DNA from: Aquila chrysaetos chrysaetos
Taxonomy: Eukaryota; Chordata; Aves; Accipitriformes; Accipitridae
Direction of reading: 5' to 3'
NCBI RefSeq assembly: GCF_900496995.4
Contig: NC_044004.1
Coordinates: 49,196,224-49,260,223 of the forward strand
DNA: 64,000 nt
Position 1 is the first letter of the stretch; every line of letters starts with the position of its first letter. Both the position numbers and the translations under genes were made by a program. Positions 1 to 9,777 of this stretch are shown here, one piece after another. Below the pieces are notes generated by a model, which saw only the letters and a program-made list of their open reading frames with translations, had not been told where the DNA came from and searched no databases.

Positions 1-2093
1 GTTTTGTGGCTCTTCTCTATGGAGTCGATGATGTTGTCCACGATCCACTTCCCAGGCACAAAGTCCCGCTTGTGGAGGCAGAGCCGAAAGGGGGGGCAGG
101 CCTGCTCCAGCTCCCGCACCATGATGTTTTCCACCCAGTCGGAGTCGTTCTCGCTGTAGGAGACAAAAGCGTCGTAGCAGATGTCCTTCAGGGGGGCTCG
201 CTTGGGCTTCCGCTTGGCTTGGAGCCATGCCCAGGTCATTCTCAGGTACCAGACCGCGTGGTACTTGTAGCCGATGGCCACCAGGATGAGGATGACCAGG
301 AACAGCAGGACGCAGATCGACGACACTATGAGGGACCTGTGGCACTCCATCAGGGAGAGATGCACGGCTCCAACCTGCGTCCCTCTCACTGCCAGCGGAG
401 AGTCACAGACATACTTCTCCGGCCACCCCACCAGCACCTGGGCTATGCCAGCCTCGTGGTGGATGAAGGAGAGGAATTCACAGGAGCAGATGAAGTTGTT
501 GTCGCTGGCGTCCAGCAGCTCCATTTTCCTGAAGGACTCAAACTCTTCCCTGGAGAAACTGTTGAGCTTGTTTCTTCTGATTGACATGGCCACTAAGTTA
601 GGAACGGGCGCGGCACCAGGCAAGGCCTTCAGCTGGTTTTTTGCGAGGTACAGCTCTTTGAGAAATGGGAGTTGCAGTCCAAACTCCTTCAGGTTGTTAG
701 CGCTAACATCCAAAACTTCCAGCGTTGGGGGAATGCAAGTCGTTAGTGTAGGAATTTGAGTGCTGGAGAGGTTTAAATATTTCAGGGTTTGGGGCCATTC
801 ACACACATCTGGAATCTCACCAAAATTATTTTGGCTAATGTCTAAGAGAATTAGGTTTCTTAGATGAGACAAACTTTTAACCGTCATTTCTAAGTCACTC
901 AGTGAATTCTGACTTAAATTTAGAATTTGTAGTGAAGGCCAACCACCCTGACAGGCTGAATGCTCCAAACTCTGGTCTCCAAGCAAATTTGCACTAAGGT
1001 CGAGATACTCTAATGACAGAAGCTGTTGTGAAAGTCTGCATGGTACCAAAAACACCTTGGTGTTTTCAACTGTGATTTTGGTAAGAAGAGATAGTAGACC
1101 TTGCACAGCTTGAAGATCTGTAAACAAATAAAATTCTTCTATAGATAATTTCTCTATTGTCAGAACTCTAAGAGTACGTGATTGGTTTGCTTTAATATGT
1201 GTTTGCCATCGTCCAGTTCCCAAGAGTCTACAGTCTATCATCTCCACCTCCTCTAACTGTGGCATGTTTTCTAAAATGCTGACAATCTTAGGCACAGTAG
1301 CATCTGTTAATAAGGTCTGTTTAAAAGAAATTTTCTTTGCAAATGAAGACGACATAACTCTCAATAGTTGCATTTCACCAGGTATATTGAATGCTATTTT
1401 TCTCACTTCTAACCAAGTGACAGAGTGCAGAAGGTCCCTGACGACTGCTGAGAATATATTAGTACTTCTTACGTTTATGATCATGTGATTTATCTTCTTA
1501 ATTGATTTCAAACTTCCTGGCTCATACTGACTGAGATTGCCACCGTCAATCCACAACTTGTCAAGAAACTCAATGCCCTCAAAGTTCCCTCGCCTTAGCG
1601 TGGAGAACTGCGGGTTGCCCAGGTGGAGAGAGCTCAGGTTCCTCAGGCTAGAAAAGGGGGAGCTTTCCCCCAGCTCTCTGTAGGAGTTCCCTTGAAGGTG
1701 GAGGTGCTGGAGCGAAAAAAGGTGCCCAAACCATGCAGGGTACAAGTGAGCCAAGCTGTTATTTGATAAGTCCAAGAGCTCCAGTTTCCCAAGGGAGCGA
1801 AACGAGTCCTTGTCTATGGAGCTGATTTCGTTGGACTGCAGCAGCAGGGCTCTCAGGTTCACAGCCTGCTGCAGATCCTGGGATCGGATGTGCTTTATCC
1901 TATTGTGGGCCAGGTTTAACACTGTGATTTTGCCCGTGAGCCCTGGGGGAACAAAGTCCAAGCCCATGGAAGAGCAGTTGCAAAGCTGAGTGGCATCGCA
2001 CGAAGGACAAGCCTGCTCCAGCACTTGCTCTTCAGAGAAGTTTGCAGCTAAGACCACGTAGATGGCCCACATTTGCCAGGTGTGTGTAGTCAT
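1..2093 (-). CDS. TLR2B: Toll-like receptor 2, type 2-like paralogue (partial, 3' end outside window)
   Basis: Cell-surface pattern-recognition receptor that with TLR1-family partners senses bacterial lipopeptides and signals through its TIR domain to MyD88. The frame from the ATG at 2093 is open to the left edge, giving 697 codons with no stop in the triplets I checked (those I did not check one by one, below 780, are almost identical to the intact copy at 10129-12510). Seen in order: short signal peptide beginning MTTHTW, cysteine-rich LRRNT, leucine-rich repeats, LRRCT, one membrane helix, and the TIR domain up to just past the BB loop (RDFVPG). By alignment with the other copy about 86 residues are missing, so the full protein would be about 783 residues, close to my memory of 781 for chicken TLR2 type 2. 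A splice acceptor lies 8 bases before the ATG, so the coding region is a single exon. Residues 232-417 (843-1400) are unlike the other copy, while the rest is nearly identical. The type 2 name is inference from length. Confidence 0.93.
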   Translation of the reverse strand, partial: MTTHTWQMWAIYVVLAANFSEEQVLEQACPSCDATQLCNCSSMGLDFVPPGLTGKITVLNLAHNRIKHIRSQDLQQAVNLRALLLQSNEISSIDKDSFRSLGKLELLDLSNNSLAHLYPAWFGHLFSLQHLHLQGNSYRELGESSPFSSLRNLSSLHLGNPQFSTLRRGNFEGIEFLDKLWIDGGNLSQYEPGSLKSIKKINHMIINVRSTNIFSAVVRDLLHSVTWLEVRKIAFNIPGEMQLLRVMSSSFAKKISFKQTLLTDATVPKIVSILENMPQLEEVEMIDCRLLGTGRWQTHIKANQSRTLRVLTIEKLSIEEFYLFTDLQAVQGLLSLLTKITVENTKVFLVPCRLSQQLLSLEYLDLSANLLGDQSLEHSACQGGWPSLQILNLSQNSLSDLEMTVKSLSHLRNLILLDISQNNFGEIPDVCEWPQTLKYLNLSSTQIPTLTTCIPPTLEVLDVSANNLKEFGLQLPFLKELYLAKNQLKALPGAAPVPNLVAMSIRRNKLNSFSREEFESFRKMELLDASDNNFICSCEFLSFIHHEAGIAQVLVGWPEKYVCDSPLAVRGTQVGAVHLSLMECHRSLIVSSICVLLFLVILILVAIGYKYHAVWYLRMTWAWLQAKRKPKRAPLKDICYDAFVSYSENDSDWVENIMVRELEQACPPFRLCLHKRDFVPGKWIVDNIIDSIEKSHK

Positions 2094-2101
2094 TCTTTTG
2101 C

Positions 2102-2118
2102 CTAAAATATGAAATACA
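2102..2118 (-). other. 3' splice acceptor before TLR2 copy 1 coding exon
   Basis: Reading the minus strand, a T-rich run ends in TATTTTAG, with the AG at 2103-2102. The coding exon then begins GCAAAAGAATG. This supports the start codon at 2093 and implies at least one upstream non-coding exon, as in other vertebrate TLR2 genes. The similarity between the two TLR2 copies stops at about 2090, so this acceptor is not shared with the other copy. Confidence 0.6.
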
Positions 2119-2639
2119 GTTAGAGCAAATATAACATGAAAGTTCCAGTTTTGAGGAAGATATGTTTTGGATATATTTAAAGCATAACATACTGTTCTGT
2201 CAACATTTACCGTTGAAGGCACTAGAAATATATTTGGTTTTAACACAGTTCAGAGATGAAAAAATTAGTCAAAAATGGCATATTGTACACAAATATTCCA
2301 GAATCATTTGTTAAATGCTACGTATATTGAATTTACTCTTTTTTTCCCTGTGGTTTCTGATTTTGGAATCAGGACTATCAAATCAATTAACAGCTGCACA
2401 AATCTTTTGCAGATTCAGCTAAGCATCTGAATAATCACAACATTATTACTAATCTGATCCTTCGCCTGTTTAGGAAATAGTCCCCATACATCCCCCCCCC
2501 TCAGCCCCACCTTAGGTCTTTTTCTTCTGGATCTGTGAATATTATTTTGTATATTCGTTTTTTACTACAGGGAGTCTCCTGTATGTGTTTCAAATCCTGG
2601 TTACATCAAGAAGAGTCAGCGTCTTGCGGGAGATAGTGA
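2104..2639. other. Sequence upstream of TLR2 copy 1, no gene seen
   Basis: AT-rich non-coding sequence, presumably 5' intron of TLR2 copy 1. It shows no similarity to the sequence upstream of the other TLR2 copy. I see no open frame, repeat family or clear regulatory motif in it. Confidence 0.5.
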
Positions 2640-2644
2640 TGTTC

Positions 2645-3224
2645 TGTCCTGGTTTCAGCTGGAATAAAGTTAATTTTCTTCCTAGTAGCTGGTAGAGTGT
2701 TGTGTTTTGCATTTAGGATGAGAATAATTTTGATAACACACTGATGTTTTAGTTGTTGCTAAGTGGTGTTTTACACTAAGTCAAGGAGTTTTCAGCTTCT
2801 CATACTGCCCTGCCAGCAGAGGCTGGGAGTGCACAAGAAGCTAGGAGGGGACAGAGCCAGGACAGCTGACCCAAATGAGCCAAAGGGGTCTTCCATGCCA
2901 TATGATGCCATGCCCAGTATATAAACTAGGGAAGTTGGCCAGGGGACACCATGGCTCGGGGACTGGCTGGGCACCAGTCAGGGCGTAGTAAGCAATTGTA
3001 TTGCACATCACTTGTTCTGTATATTCTAATTATTTCTTTATTATTATTGCATTTATTACTGTTATCATTATCATTATTTTCTTCCCTTTCTGTCCTATTA
3101 AACTGTCTTTATCTCAACCCACAAGTTTTACTTTTTTTCAAGTCTCTCCCTCATCCCAGTGTGGGGGGTTAGTGAGCGAGCAGCTGTGTGGTGCTTAGTT
3201 GCTGGCTGGGGTTAAACCACAACA
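2645..3224 (+). mobile_element. Solo LTR of an avian endogenous retrovirus (plus orientation)
   Basis: A 580-bp element beginning TGTCCTGG and ending CCACAACA (5' TG...CA 3'). It has a TATA box TATATAAA at 2918-2925 and an ATTAAA polyadenylation signal at 3097-3102, followed by a T-rich and GGGG-containing end. Flanking bases are TGTTC on the left (2640-2644) and CGTTC on the right (3225-3229), a 5-bp target duplication with one C-to-T change that fits CpG decay. No internal retroviral coding sequence is present, so it is a solo LTR left by recombination. The reverse complement of the same family lies at 3740-4323. A 5-bp duplication is most common for ERVL-like elements, but the family name is not certain. 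Confidence 0.85.
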
Positions 3225-3739
3225 CGTTCACATTTCACACTCATTTCAAGCATATGTCTAATCTCAATTCTGACAATAGGGAGAAGAGGTCTGCATATGT
3301 TGCAGTCCCTTTCCTCATTTTATCTGCCTTTCACTATTCTGATTGTAAATGTGCTAGGAGCAGGGAAATAAATATTTGCCTGGATGTCTGTTGTGACAGA
3401 AAAAGACTTAACTGCAAGGTTCAGGCAAACGACTTGAACTTCACTCACAGACTTAACTGCAAGGTCCAAGCAAATGATTTATTTGAACTTCACTTACAGA
3501 CTTAACACGCCACTATTGCAGGTTTTACAGATACAATGGAGGAATGCACTATTGCAATTTTTAAAGCAAGAGTAGTACACTATTACAACCACAAGCGATT
3601 CACAGACAACCACAAGCACACACGTGTTTACAAACTTAAAGCATAAACAATATTTCCTTACCCCTCCAGGTATGGGCTCTCAATCCCAGGGAAGCTACCT
3701 CGACCAGCATCCTGATCAAGGGGGGGAAGGATCTCCTTC
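3225..3739. other. Sequence between the two LTRs, with a short tandem repeat
   Basis: About 515 bp between the opposed LTRs. It includes a tandem duplication at 3405-3507: units beginning GACTTAACTGCAAGG start at 3405 and 3450 (period 45), and a third partial unit begins near 3499. The remainder (3510-3739) reads like an older repeat or LTR remnant into which the second LTR inserted, but I cannot identify it. No gene is seen. Confidence 0.5.
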
Positions 3740-4323
3740 TGTCATGGTTTAACCCCAGCCAGCAACTAAGCACCATGCAGCCGCTCGCTCACTCCCCCCC
3801 ACCCAGTGGGATGGGGGAGAAAATCGGGAAAAAGAAGCAAAACCCACGGGTTGAGATAAGAACGGTTTAATAGAACAGAAAAGAAGAAACTAATAATGAT
3901 AATGATAACACTAATAAAATGACAACAGCAATAATGAAAGGATTGGAATGTACAAATGATGCGCAGTGCAATTGCTCACCACCCACCGACCGGCACCCAG
4001 CTAGTCCCCCGAGTGGTGATTCCCCCCGCCCCCACTCCCCCCAGTTTATATACTGGGCATGATGTCACATGGTATGGAATACCCTGTTGGCCAGTTTGGG
4101 TCAGCTGCCCTGGCTGTGTCCTGTGCCAACTTCTTGTGCCCCTCCAGCTTTCTTGCTGGCTGGCCATGAGAAGCTGAAAAATCCTTGACGTTAGTCTAAA
4201 CACTACTTAGCAACAACTGAAAACATCAGTGTTATCAACATTCTTCACATACTGAACTCAAAACATAGCACCGTACCAGCTACTAGGAAGACAGTTAACT
4301 CCATCCCAGCTGAAACTAGGACA
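3740..4323 (-). mobile_element. Solo LTR of the same retroviral family (minus orientation)
   Basis: A 584-bp copy of the same LTR in reverse orientation. On the plus strand it begins TGTCATGGTTTAACCCC and ends CTAGGACA. It is flanked by a perfect 5-bp target duplication CCTTC (3735-3739 and 4324-4328), so it is an independent insertion and not an inversion of the other copy. On its own sense strand it has TATATAAA (plus 4045-4052) and ATTAAA (plus 3866-3871). No internal region is present. Confidence 0.87.
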
Positions 4324-6503
4324 CCTTCACAAGCCAACTGTACAGTTGGAGAAGTGACTTCCCGATTTCCAACTTGAATCCTCTAGTTTTTATCCCCTGA
4401 CTTGTGGAATGGTGTGTATGACTATGTCTGAGTGGATTATGATATATGCCTAAATGGATTATGTATATCTGAGTGGAGTTTCCCTTATCTTTCCTTTGCT
4501 GGTCTGTGATTATTTGAATACACAAGGCTGTCATTTGAAACTGAAGCTGAAACCCTCCAGTTGTTTTTTTTTTTTACCTTGCTTCCTCAGGCAACTGAAT
4601 AGTCGTTGGACTGAGACTCAGGGCATACTATTTGTTAAGGGATTTCAAGGCTCGGTTCAGGTTTTGGTTCTTTGAACGGTGCAGCCGTTTAAAAACCGTT
4701 TAAGCCGTTTAAGTAAACGGTGTTTACTTTAGGGTTTATCAGACAACCCGGGGCTAAGCTGTCTACACAGCTCCCGGTGAGTCCTCTCTGCAGAGAGACA
4801 GGGCCTCAAGGCAATCCAAGGCTGGGTCGCTTTTGTAACCCCCCATGAGTCGCCTGTGTGCACTAGACATGGTGAAACTCATTTGAGAACTATGAGCCGG
4901 ACAATCCACACATCTGTGTAGGCCATTGTTATGTTGCCATCTGTGTGATACTTGCTAATGAAATTTGAGCTGGGAAAACTGACGATTGTAACCTACCGAC
5001 TCTTAGCTCTTCCTTCTTCCTGCCACATCCTTCTCCTCTGCCAGTGGCTTTTTCTGCTTTGGGTCTCTGTGGCAGAGGGATGCTCAGGCCAAGCCATGAG
5101 GAAGAGCCAGGGGCTTTTGGAGCCTCCTGCAGATCAGATCAGCTGGATGGACTAGATCAGCTTTTTCTAGCCCCACAGCCTGTTCCTCATCTTCTGGACT
5201 GAAATGATTCAAGAGAAACCACACAGCTGTGGATCCTGTGTCACTTCTCTTTCTTCTCACAGTTGTGCCTTTCATAGTACTGATCTGATGTGGCTTTCTG
5301 TGTTACAGAGCTTGCTGCAATATCCAACCTGTCCTTACTCCCACCAAGGTGACTTTAGTTCTTCTGTCCCTCTGAGGAGTTGCAGAAACAATTCTTGAAG
5401 CCTGAGAGGGCTGTTTTCCCTTCAAAACCCTTATTACGCATTGAATTACAACCCTTTTTTTGTTTATGCTTTCTTGACAAGGATCAAAGAGCACTTTTAA
5501 AGTATAACTTTACCCAGTGTGTCACAACCCCCCCCCCTACCTCAGTAGGTATCTTACTGAGGGTGAAAAGAATGAACCAACCCCAAAGAGGCCAATGAAC
5601 ACGTTCCCAAAGATCATCATGGGCTCTGTATCAGGTTAATGGGGTTAGACTGGCTCACTGAGAAGTTCTTTCTCCTTCAGTCATCCCACTGAGACTCTGT
5701 GCAGAAGATCTACTGTACTTTGAATTCATACTCTGATTTGTTTTACAATAGCTGACCCACACAGACAAGTTCATACAGACAAGTCCTACCCTTCTAGTTG
5801 CATTATTTTTAGCCAGAGTTGCTTAAAATTATTCAAAGGGTGCAGAATTAGCTGAGATTTTGGGGGCATATGGGGAGAGAAGGAAAAGTTGTGGGTAATT
5901 TTTTCAATCATTCCACCTCTTCCCACCTGAAGGACTATAAACATTTTGGCCTCTTCTGTTATTTTCCTCTAATGTCTGTCTGTCTCTGATGTAGAGCTTT
6001 AGGTCTTGAAGGACACAGTCCTCTTCCCTGTCTTTAGATGCCCACAGGTGAGCTGGTTACCCATCATGTCCTCCAAAGTCAATGGAAAGAAATAACAACT
6101 TTTAGGGGCAATTCACATCATGTCTCTTGAACACCCACATTAAGATGTGATGACTCCAAGAGAAATGACCCCATTGACTTAAAATGGAGCATCACAGTTT
6201 AGATACCTAGATATTTTTCCATGTGAATCCCACCCAAAGAATTGTGATCTGTAGTTACACTCACCTGCTGTACAGCTGAGGCTCTTTTATGGGACTTTTT
6301 TGGTCTTGTAAGTCTGACTGCATAACACAGTGCTGTAGGCCATAGGAGCAAAGCTATGAGTAAGATGAGTTTCACAAGCAACACATTTATGTGGTATTTT
6401 TAAAGTTGCCATCAAAATGCTTAGTGTTAGAAAAAGAAACAACCAGGCAACCTGGCCGATCAAAATCTGTCTATGGGGAGGTTATTTACAGATGGAAAAT
6501 TGG
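4324..6503. other. Intergenic sequence without recognised genes
   Basis: About 2.2 kb. Positions 4675-4735 contain several copies of the octamer CCGTTTAA and its complement close together. 4324-4940 may belong to an older repeat interrupted by the LTR at 3740-4323. The remainder looks like ordinary unique DNA, with no convincing exon or RNA gene. Confidence 0.45.
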
Positions 6504-6545
6504 CAGCACAGAAGGGAACTGGGCAGGTACAGCGTGGGAAATACC
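6504..6545 (+). repeat. 42-bp sequence shared exactly with the CR1 at 13181-13222
   Basis: The 42 bases from AGCACAGAAGG to GGGAAATACCA are identical to 13181-13222, in the same orientation. Here the flanks are unique non-CR1 sequence; at the other site the patch sits inside a CR1 LINE in place of normal CR1 sequence. This site is therefore the more likely donor. Confidence 0.75.
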
Positions 6546-8050
6546 AGCTGAGTCTAATGGCTCTCCACCTTACCAGCCTGAAACCAACCAGGGACTGCAG
6601 GACTGAACCCCATTTGGTGGTACAGGATGCTTTTCGTTATTGTCACTTCCCTGAGAATCTTTTCCAGGTTTCTTTGCTCATCTGTAGTGTGAGCAGACAC
6701 TCGGGGAAGTCCCATTGCCACCCTCATTCATTTTCAGCCGATGTCTTCCCCTTCCCATTTATGTCTAATAATTCAGCTTAAGACCCTGACTTACAGGGTC
6801 ATTTCAGGCCTCTCTGCACCCACTCAGAAGTATAGCCCCAGTCCACAATATCATTGCCCTACCAAGGAATCACTTTTCCCTGTTGCGCTGGGAAGAATAA
6901 AAGCCACATAGAGATTGAAATGCAGGTAAAAATATGGAAACTTGCACAGATGCCCTTATAGCATAAGATGCTGTGATGAACTAGACATTCAAAGTGTTTC
7001 TGGGTTATGGACGAAGGGTCTGAACCATCAGACATGCTCAGGTTTATCTTCCCTGGCCCGGGTGAGTAGAAGTATTTGAGGAAATATGCACATATTCTTA
7101 AACAAAACCATGAGTGCCACCAGAATGACATTCTATAAATGCTAACAAATGCTAAAGGCTAATGTAACTGATAGTGAGGTGTGCCAATGGTGTGCAAATT
7201 GATTCTAGCTTGGGGAGTGCTATCAAGCTAAATGAGGACTGATAAATTTGAGCAGTGCTATGGAGTCTGCAGCGGGAGGGTCACTGGTTGGTGAAGGGAT
7301 TGACCCACAAGCAGACTGGGGAAAGCTGCTGCTTTCCACTTGTTTGTGTGTGGGTTACATATGTCCTCGCTATCACCCATGAGCATTGCCTTAATAGAAT
7401 GTATGTGTATACACACGCACGTACATATACAGCATGCCTCTTCTTGTTTCTGACACCGAGGATGTGCGACAGGGCAGAGTTAGGTGAGGAGATAGCTGAC
7501 CCAGTGCCCTGAGACTATTGCTCAATGAGGTCTTTCCTGATTGAATTCCTAACACAAACGCAGCCCACCTTCATGCCCAGCCTTCCCTGGGCAGCCAGTA
7601 TCGACACACAAATGGGACAACATACAAACAGGACAAAGCACATACAAGGCACCCTCCCACAGAGAAGCTGAGCAGAAATTGCAGTCTGACCCAACTTGTC
7701 TCTTTTTCATTTGCTGCTTTCCTCTCTCTCATTTCCTGAAAGACATTGGCTTTCCCAGGGAGCCTTCCTTCTGCTGCCTGCCTGCCACGCAGCCCCGCCA
7801 GCTGCCTGCGATTGCACCTGCCTGCTCCGCTTCTGCTGGAGCCAGACATCCCTGCCCGCCCTGCACTCCTGCGGGAGCTGGCCCCTGCCCAGCAGCCCCA
7901 AGCACCCTGAATCCCCCATGCAGAGGAGGAGGACTCGGTGGGAGAGATTAGCTGGCCTCTTCCCAGTGCTCCCTCCTTGCTTCTTGCTCTGGCGTTGCAG
8001 CTCCACTCTCTTTCCCTGCACCTCCAGCCGCCACCCGCCTGCGGACTCAC
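6546..8050. other. Inter-TLR2 sequence, GC-rich towards 8 kb
   Basis: No gene recognised. The segment 7740-8050 is GC-rich and holds long overlapping open frames on both strands, but none has family features and they overlap each other. I treat it as the first part of an intron downstream of the candidate non-coding exon ending at 8051. Confidence 0.4.
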
Positions 8051-8230
8051 CTCTGTGCAGAAGAGATTCCCAGGGATGCCAGCTGCAGCTCCGGCGCCTC
8101 CACACCAGTTAACTTCTGTTGTTTCAGCTCTCTCTTGCCGATTGCTCTTTACCCAGCTTCCTCTTATGCTGCTGTTTCCTTCCCACTTCAAATCTCTGCT
8201 TGGCTATGTAAACAGGGGAATTCCCACCTA
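8051..8230 (-). promoter_or_regulatory. Candidate TLR2 copy 1 promoter and non-coding first exon
   Basis: On the minus strand a perfect palindromic kappa-B site, GGGGAATTCCC (8215-8225), is followed by several GGAA cores (plus-strand TTCC at 8176-8183; a PU.1/ETS-like GAGGAAG opposite 8157-8163). These lead into a stretch ending in a strong 5' splice site CACAGAG/GTGAGT, with the last exon base at 8051. Known mammalian TLR2 genes have a non-coding first exon and kappa-B and ETS-responsive promoters. This site lies about 6 kb upstream of the coding exon of copy 1 on the right strand. No transcript evidence is available; the assignment is inference. Confidence 0.35.
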
Positions 8231-9771
8231 GGAGATCTGATGGGCATAAGAGCAGTAACATTATGAGTCCTTTTAAATGTGCCGACCCACAGAAGTCTGG
8301 GTCTATGGTAAGAGCATACTGTGTGAAAGCTAAGGCTTCTCCTACCTCTCTCTCACCCTCTCTTTGAAATGACCGGCAAGACGTATTTTCCTCCTTAGCC
8401 CTAGGCACACAGTCTCCTAATCTGTTTTATCAATGCTCAGTGTTTGCTATCAGATGATTCACTCATCATGTACCTGGAATTCAGCCTTGATTAGCCCATG
8501 AGCTATTCTTCTCCAAGAGAGTGTACAGAAAAATCCTTTTGTAGCAGACTTTGAACTAACCCTAGAGATATAATTATAACAGGAAAGTAGAACTGAAAGT
8601 GGTGTTGCAGGCTACACCCACATAAATTATCATCTCATGCATGTATATATGTGTACACATACACACAGGAGTGTGAATATATACATATGCATAGGCATGT
8701 AGACAGATATACATATATATGAATATATACATATATATCAACACACAGGCACGTGTGTATAAGCAATTTTTCCCATTTTTCAAATACTCACTCAGTCCAT
8801 ATACCAATGTTTTGGTATTTCACCACAATATAATTGCATGTATAAAGTTTAATAAAGATTCATTTAGACTCTCCTGTACTTAAGCTCCAGCAACACAAGC
8901 AAAGTGCAGCATGGAAGTGCCTAGTTAGAGAAACCCACACCTAACTTCATGCCCTCAGAGACAGTTTCAGGTTTCCACAAAAATACCTGAAGTACAGGAA
9001 ATCCACAACTGAGACTCCAGGCACGCAGGGTAGGACCAGCTATCTTAATATAAACACCTGTATCTACTTGCTTGTTTAAATTCCCTTTATAATTGGTGAA
9101 GAGCAATACAGTAGTTCTAGGAGATATACTGAAGTAGAAAGATGAATTGTCTCTTATCAGTGTGATTTTCTGCACCAGTTACAAAGGAAGGTATGTAGAG
9201 CTATAAGGGTTGCATGGCCCAGTGATTACTTAAATGTGCTGTGCAAAGTAGAAGAGCAGAAACAAGAAGTGAGCCAGTCCGCAACACCATATAGCCCACT
9301 CATTAGAAACATATCCCTACACCCCACAAATGGAGGCTTCAGCTATTTCTGTGGGTAGGTAGACGGGAACATGGTGGTTCCCATGGAGGGAGAAACAAGC
9401 ATTCACAGGGAGAAAGAAGCCTAAGAAAAAAAAAACCAACAGTGATTTAATGCCTCTGGATTTCACCACAGTCACTGTACAAGGTGCCGGGATGCTTCCT
9501 TCACAGGTATTGAATAAACCCCAATCTGTGCATGGTGATACGGACTCTATTGTAACTAGCCAGAATAACAGAATTGTGAATAGAGGTACGTACTCAATAC
9601 TGCCTTTTTTTTGTGTTGCACAGCAATGGTAGGGCTTCAGAGGGCTTGTTTTAATGTAAGTCCTCAGGGTTTTTTTCAGAATTTAATTTTAATTACCCTG
9701 CTATGCATGATGGCACTGAAAATAAACTACAGGAGAACAACAGACACAGGGGAGTATTGAAGCCCTTGGCT
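8231..9771. other. Sequence between candidate promoter and TLR2 copy 2 end
   Basis: No gene seen. It includes an impure TATACA/CACACA-rich simple repeat at about 8637-8757. The rest is AT-rich unique sequence. Confidence 0.45.
8637..8757. repeat. Degenerate AT/CA-rich microsatellite
   Basis: Interrupted runs of ATGTATATATGTG, ACACATACACACA and ATATACATATATAT type. It is a simple-sequence region, and the open frame across it, rich in Tyr, Ile and His, is an artefact of the repeat. Confidence 0.7.
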
Positions 9772-9777
9772 TTTATT
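9772..9777 (-). terminator. Candidate polyadenylation signal of TLR2 copy 2
   Basis: AATAAA on the minus strand (TTTATT on plus), about 350 bp after the stop codon at 10129-10131. It is the only canonical hexamer I see in this 3' flank, which makes it the best candidate for the end of the transcript. Confidence 0.4.

Noticed and set aside
6..584. 192-codon plus-strand open frame at the left edge
   Set aside because: It is antisense to the TLR2 copy 1 TIR, membrane and LRRCT coding sequence; the sense frame is clearly the real gene.
7571..8191. 206-codon minus-strand open frame, with overlapping frames on plus
   Set aside because: Low-complexity Gly/Arg/Ser-rich translation in a GC-rich patch, overlapping frames on both strands, no family motif. 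It overlaps the candidate non-coding exon and intron.
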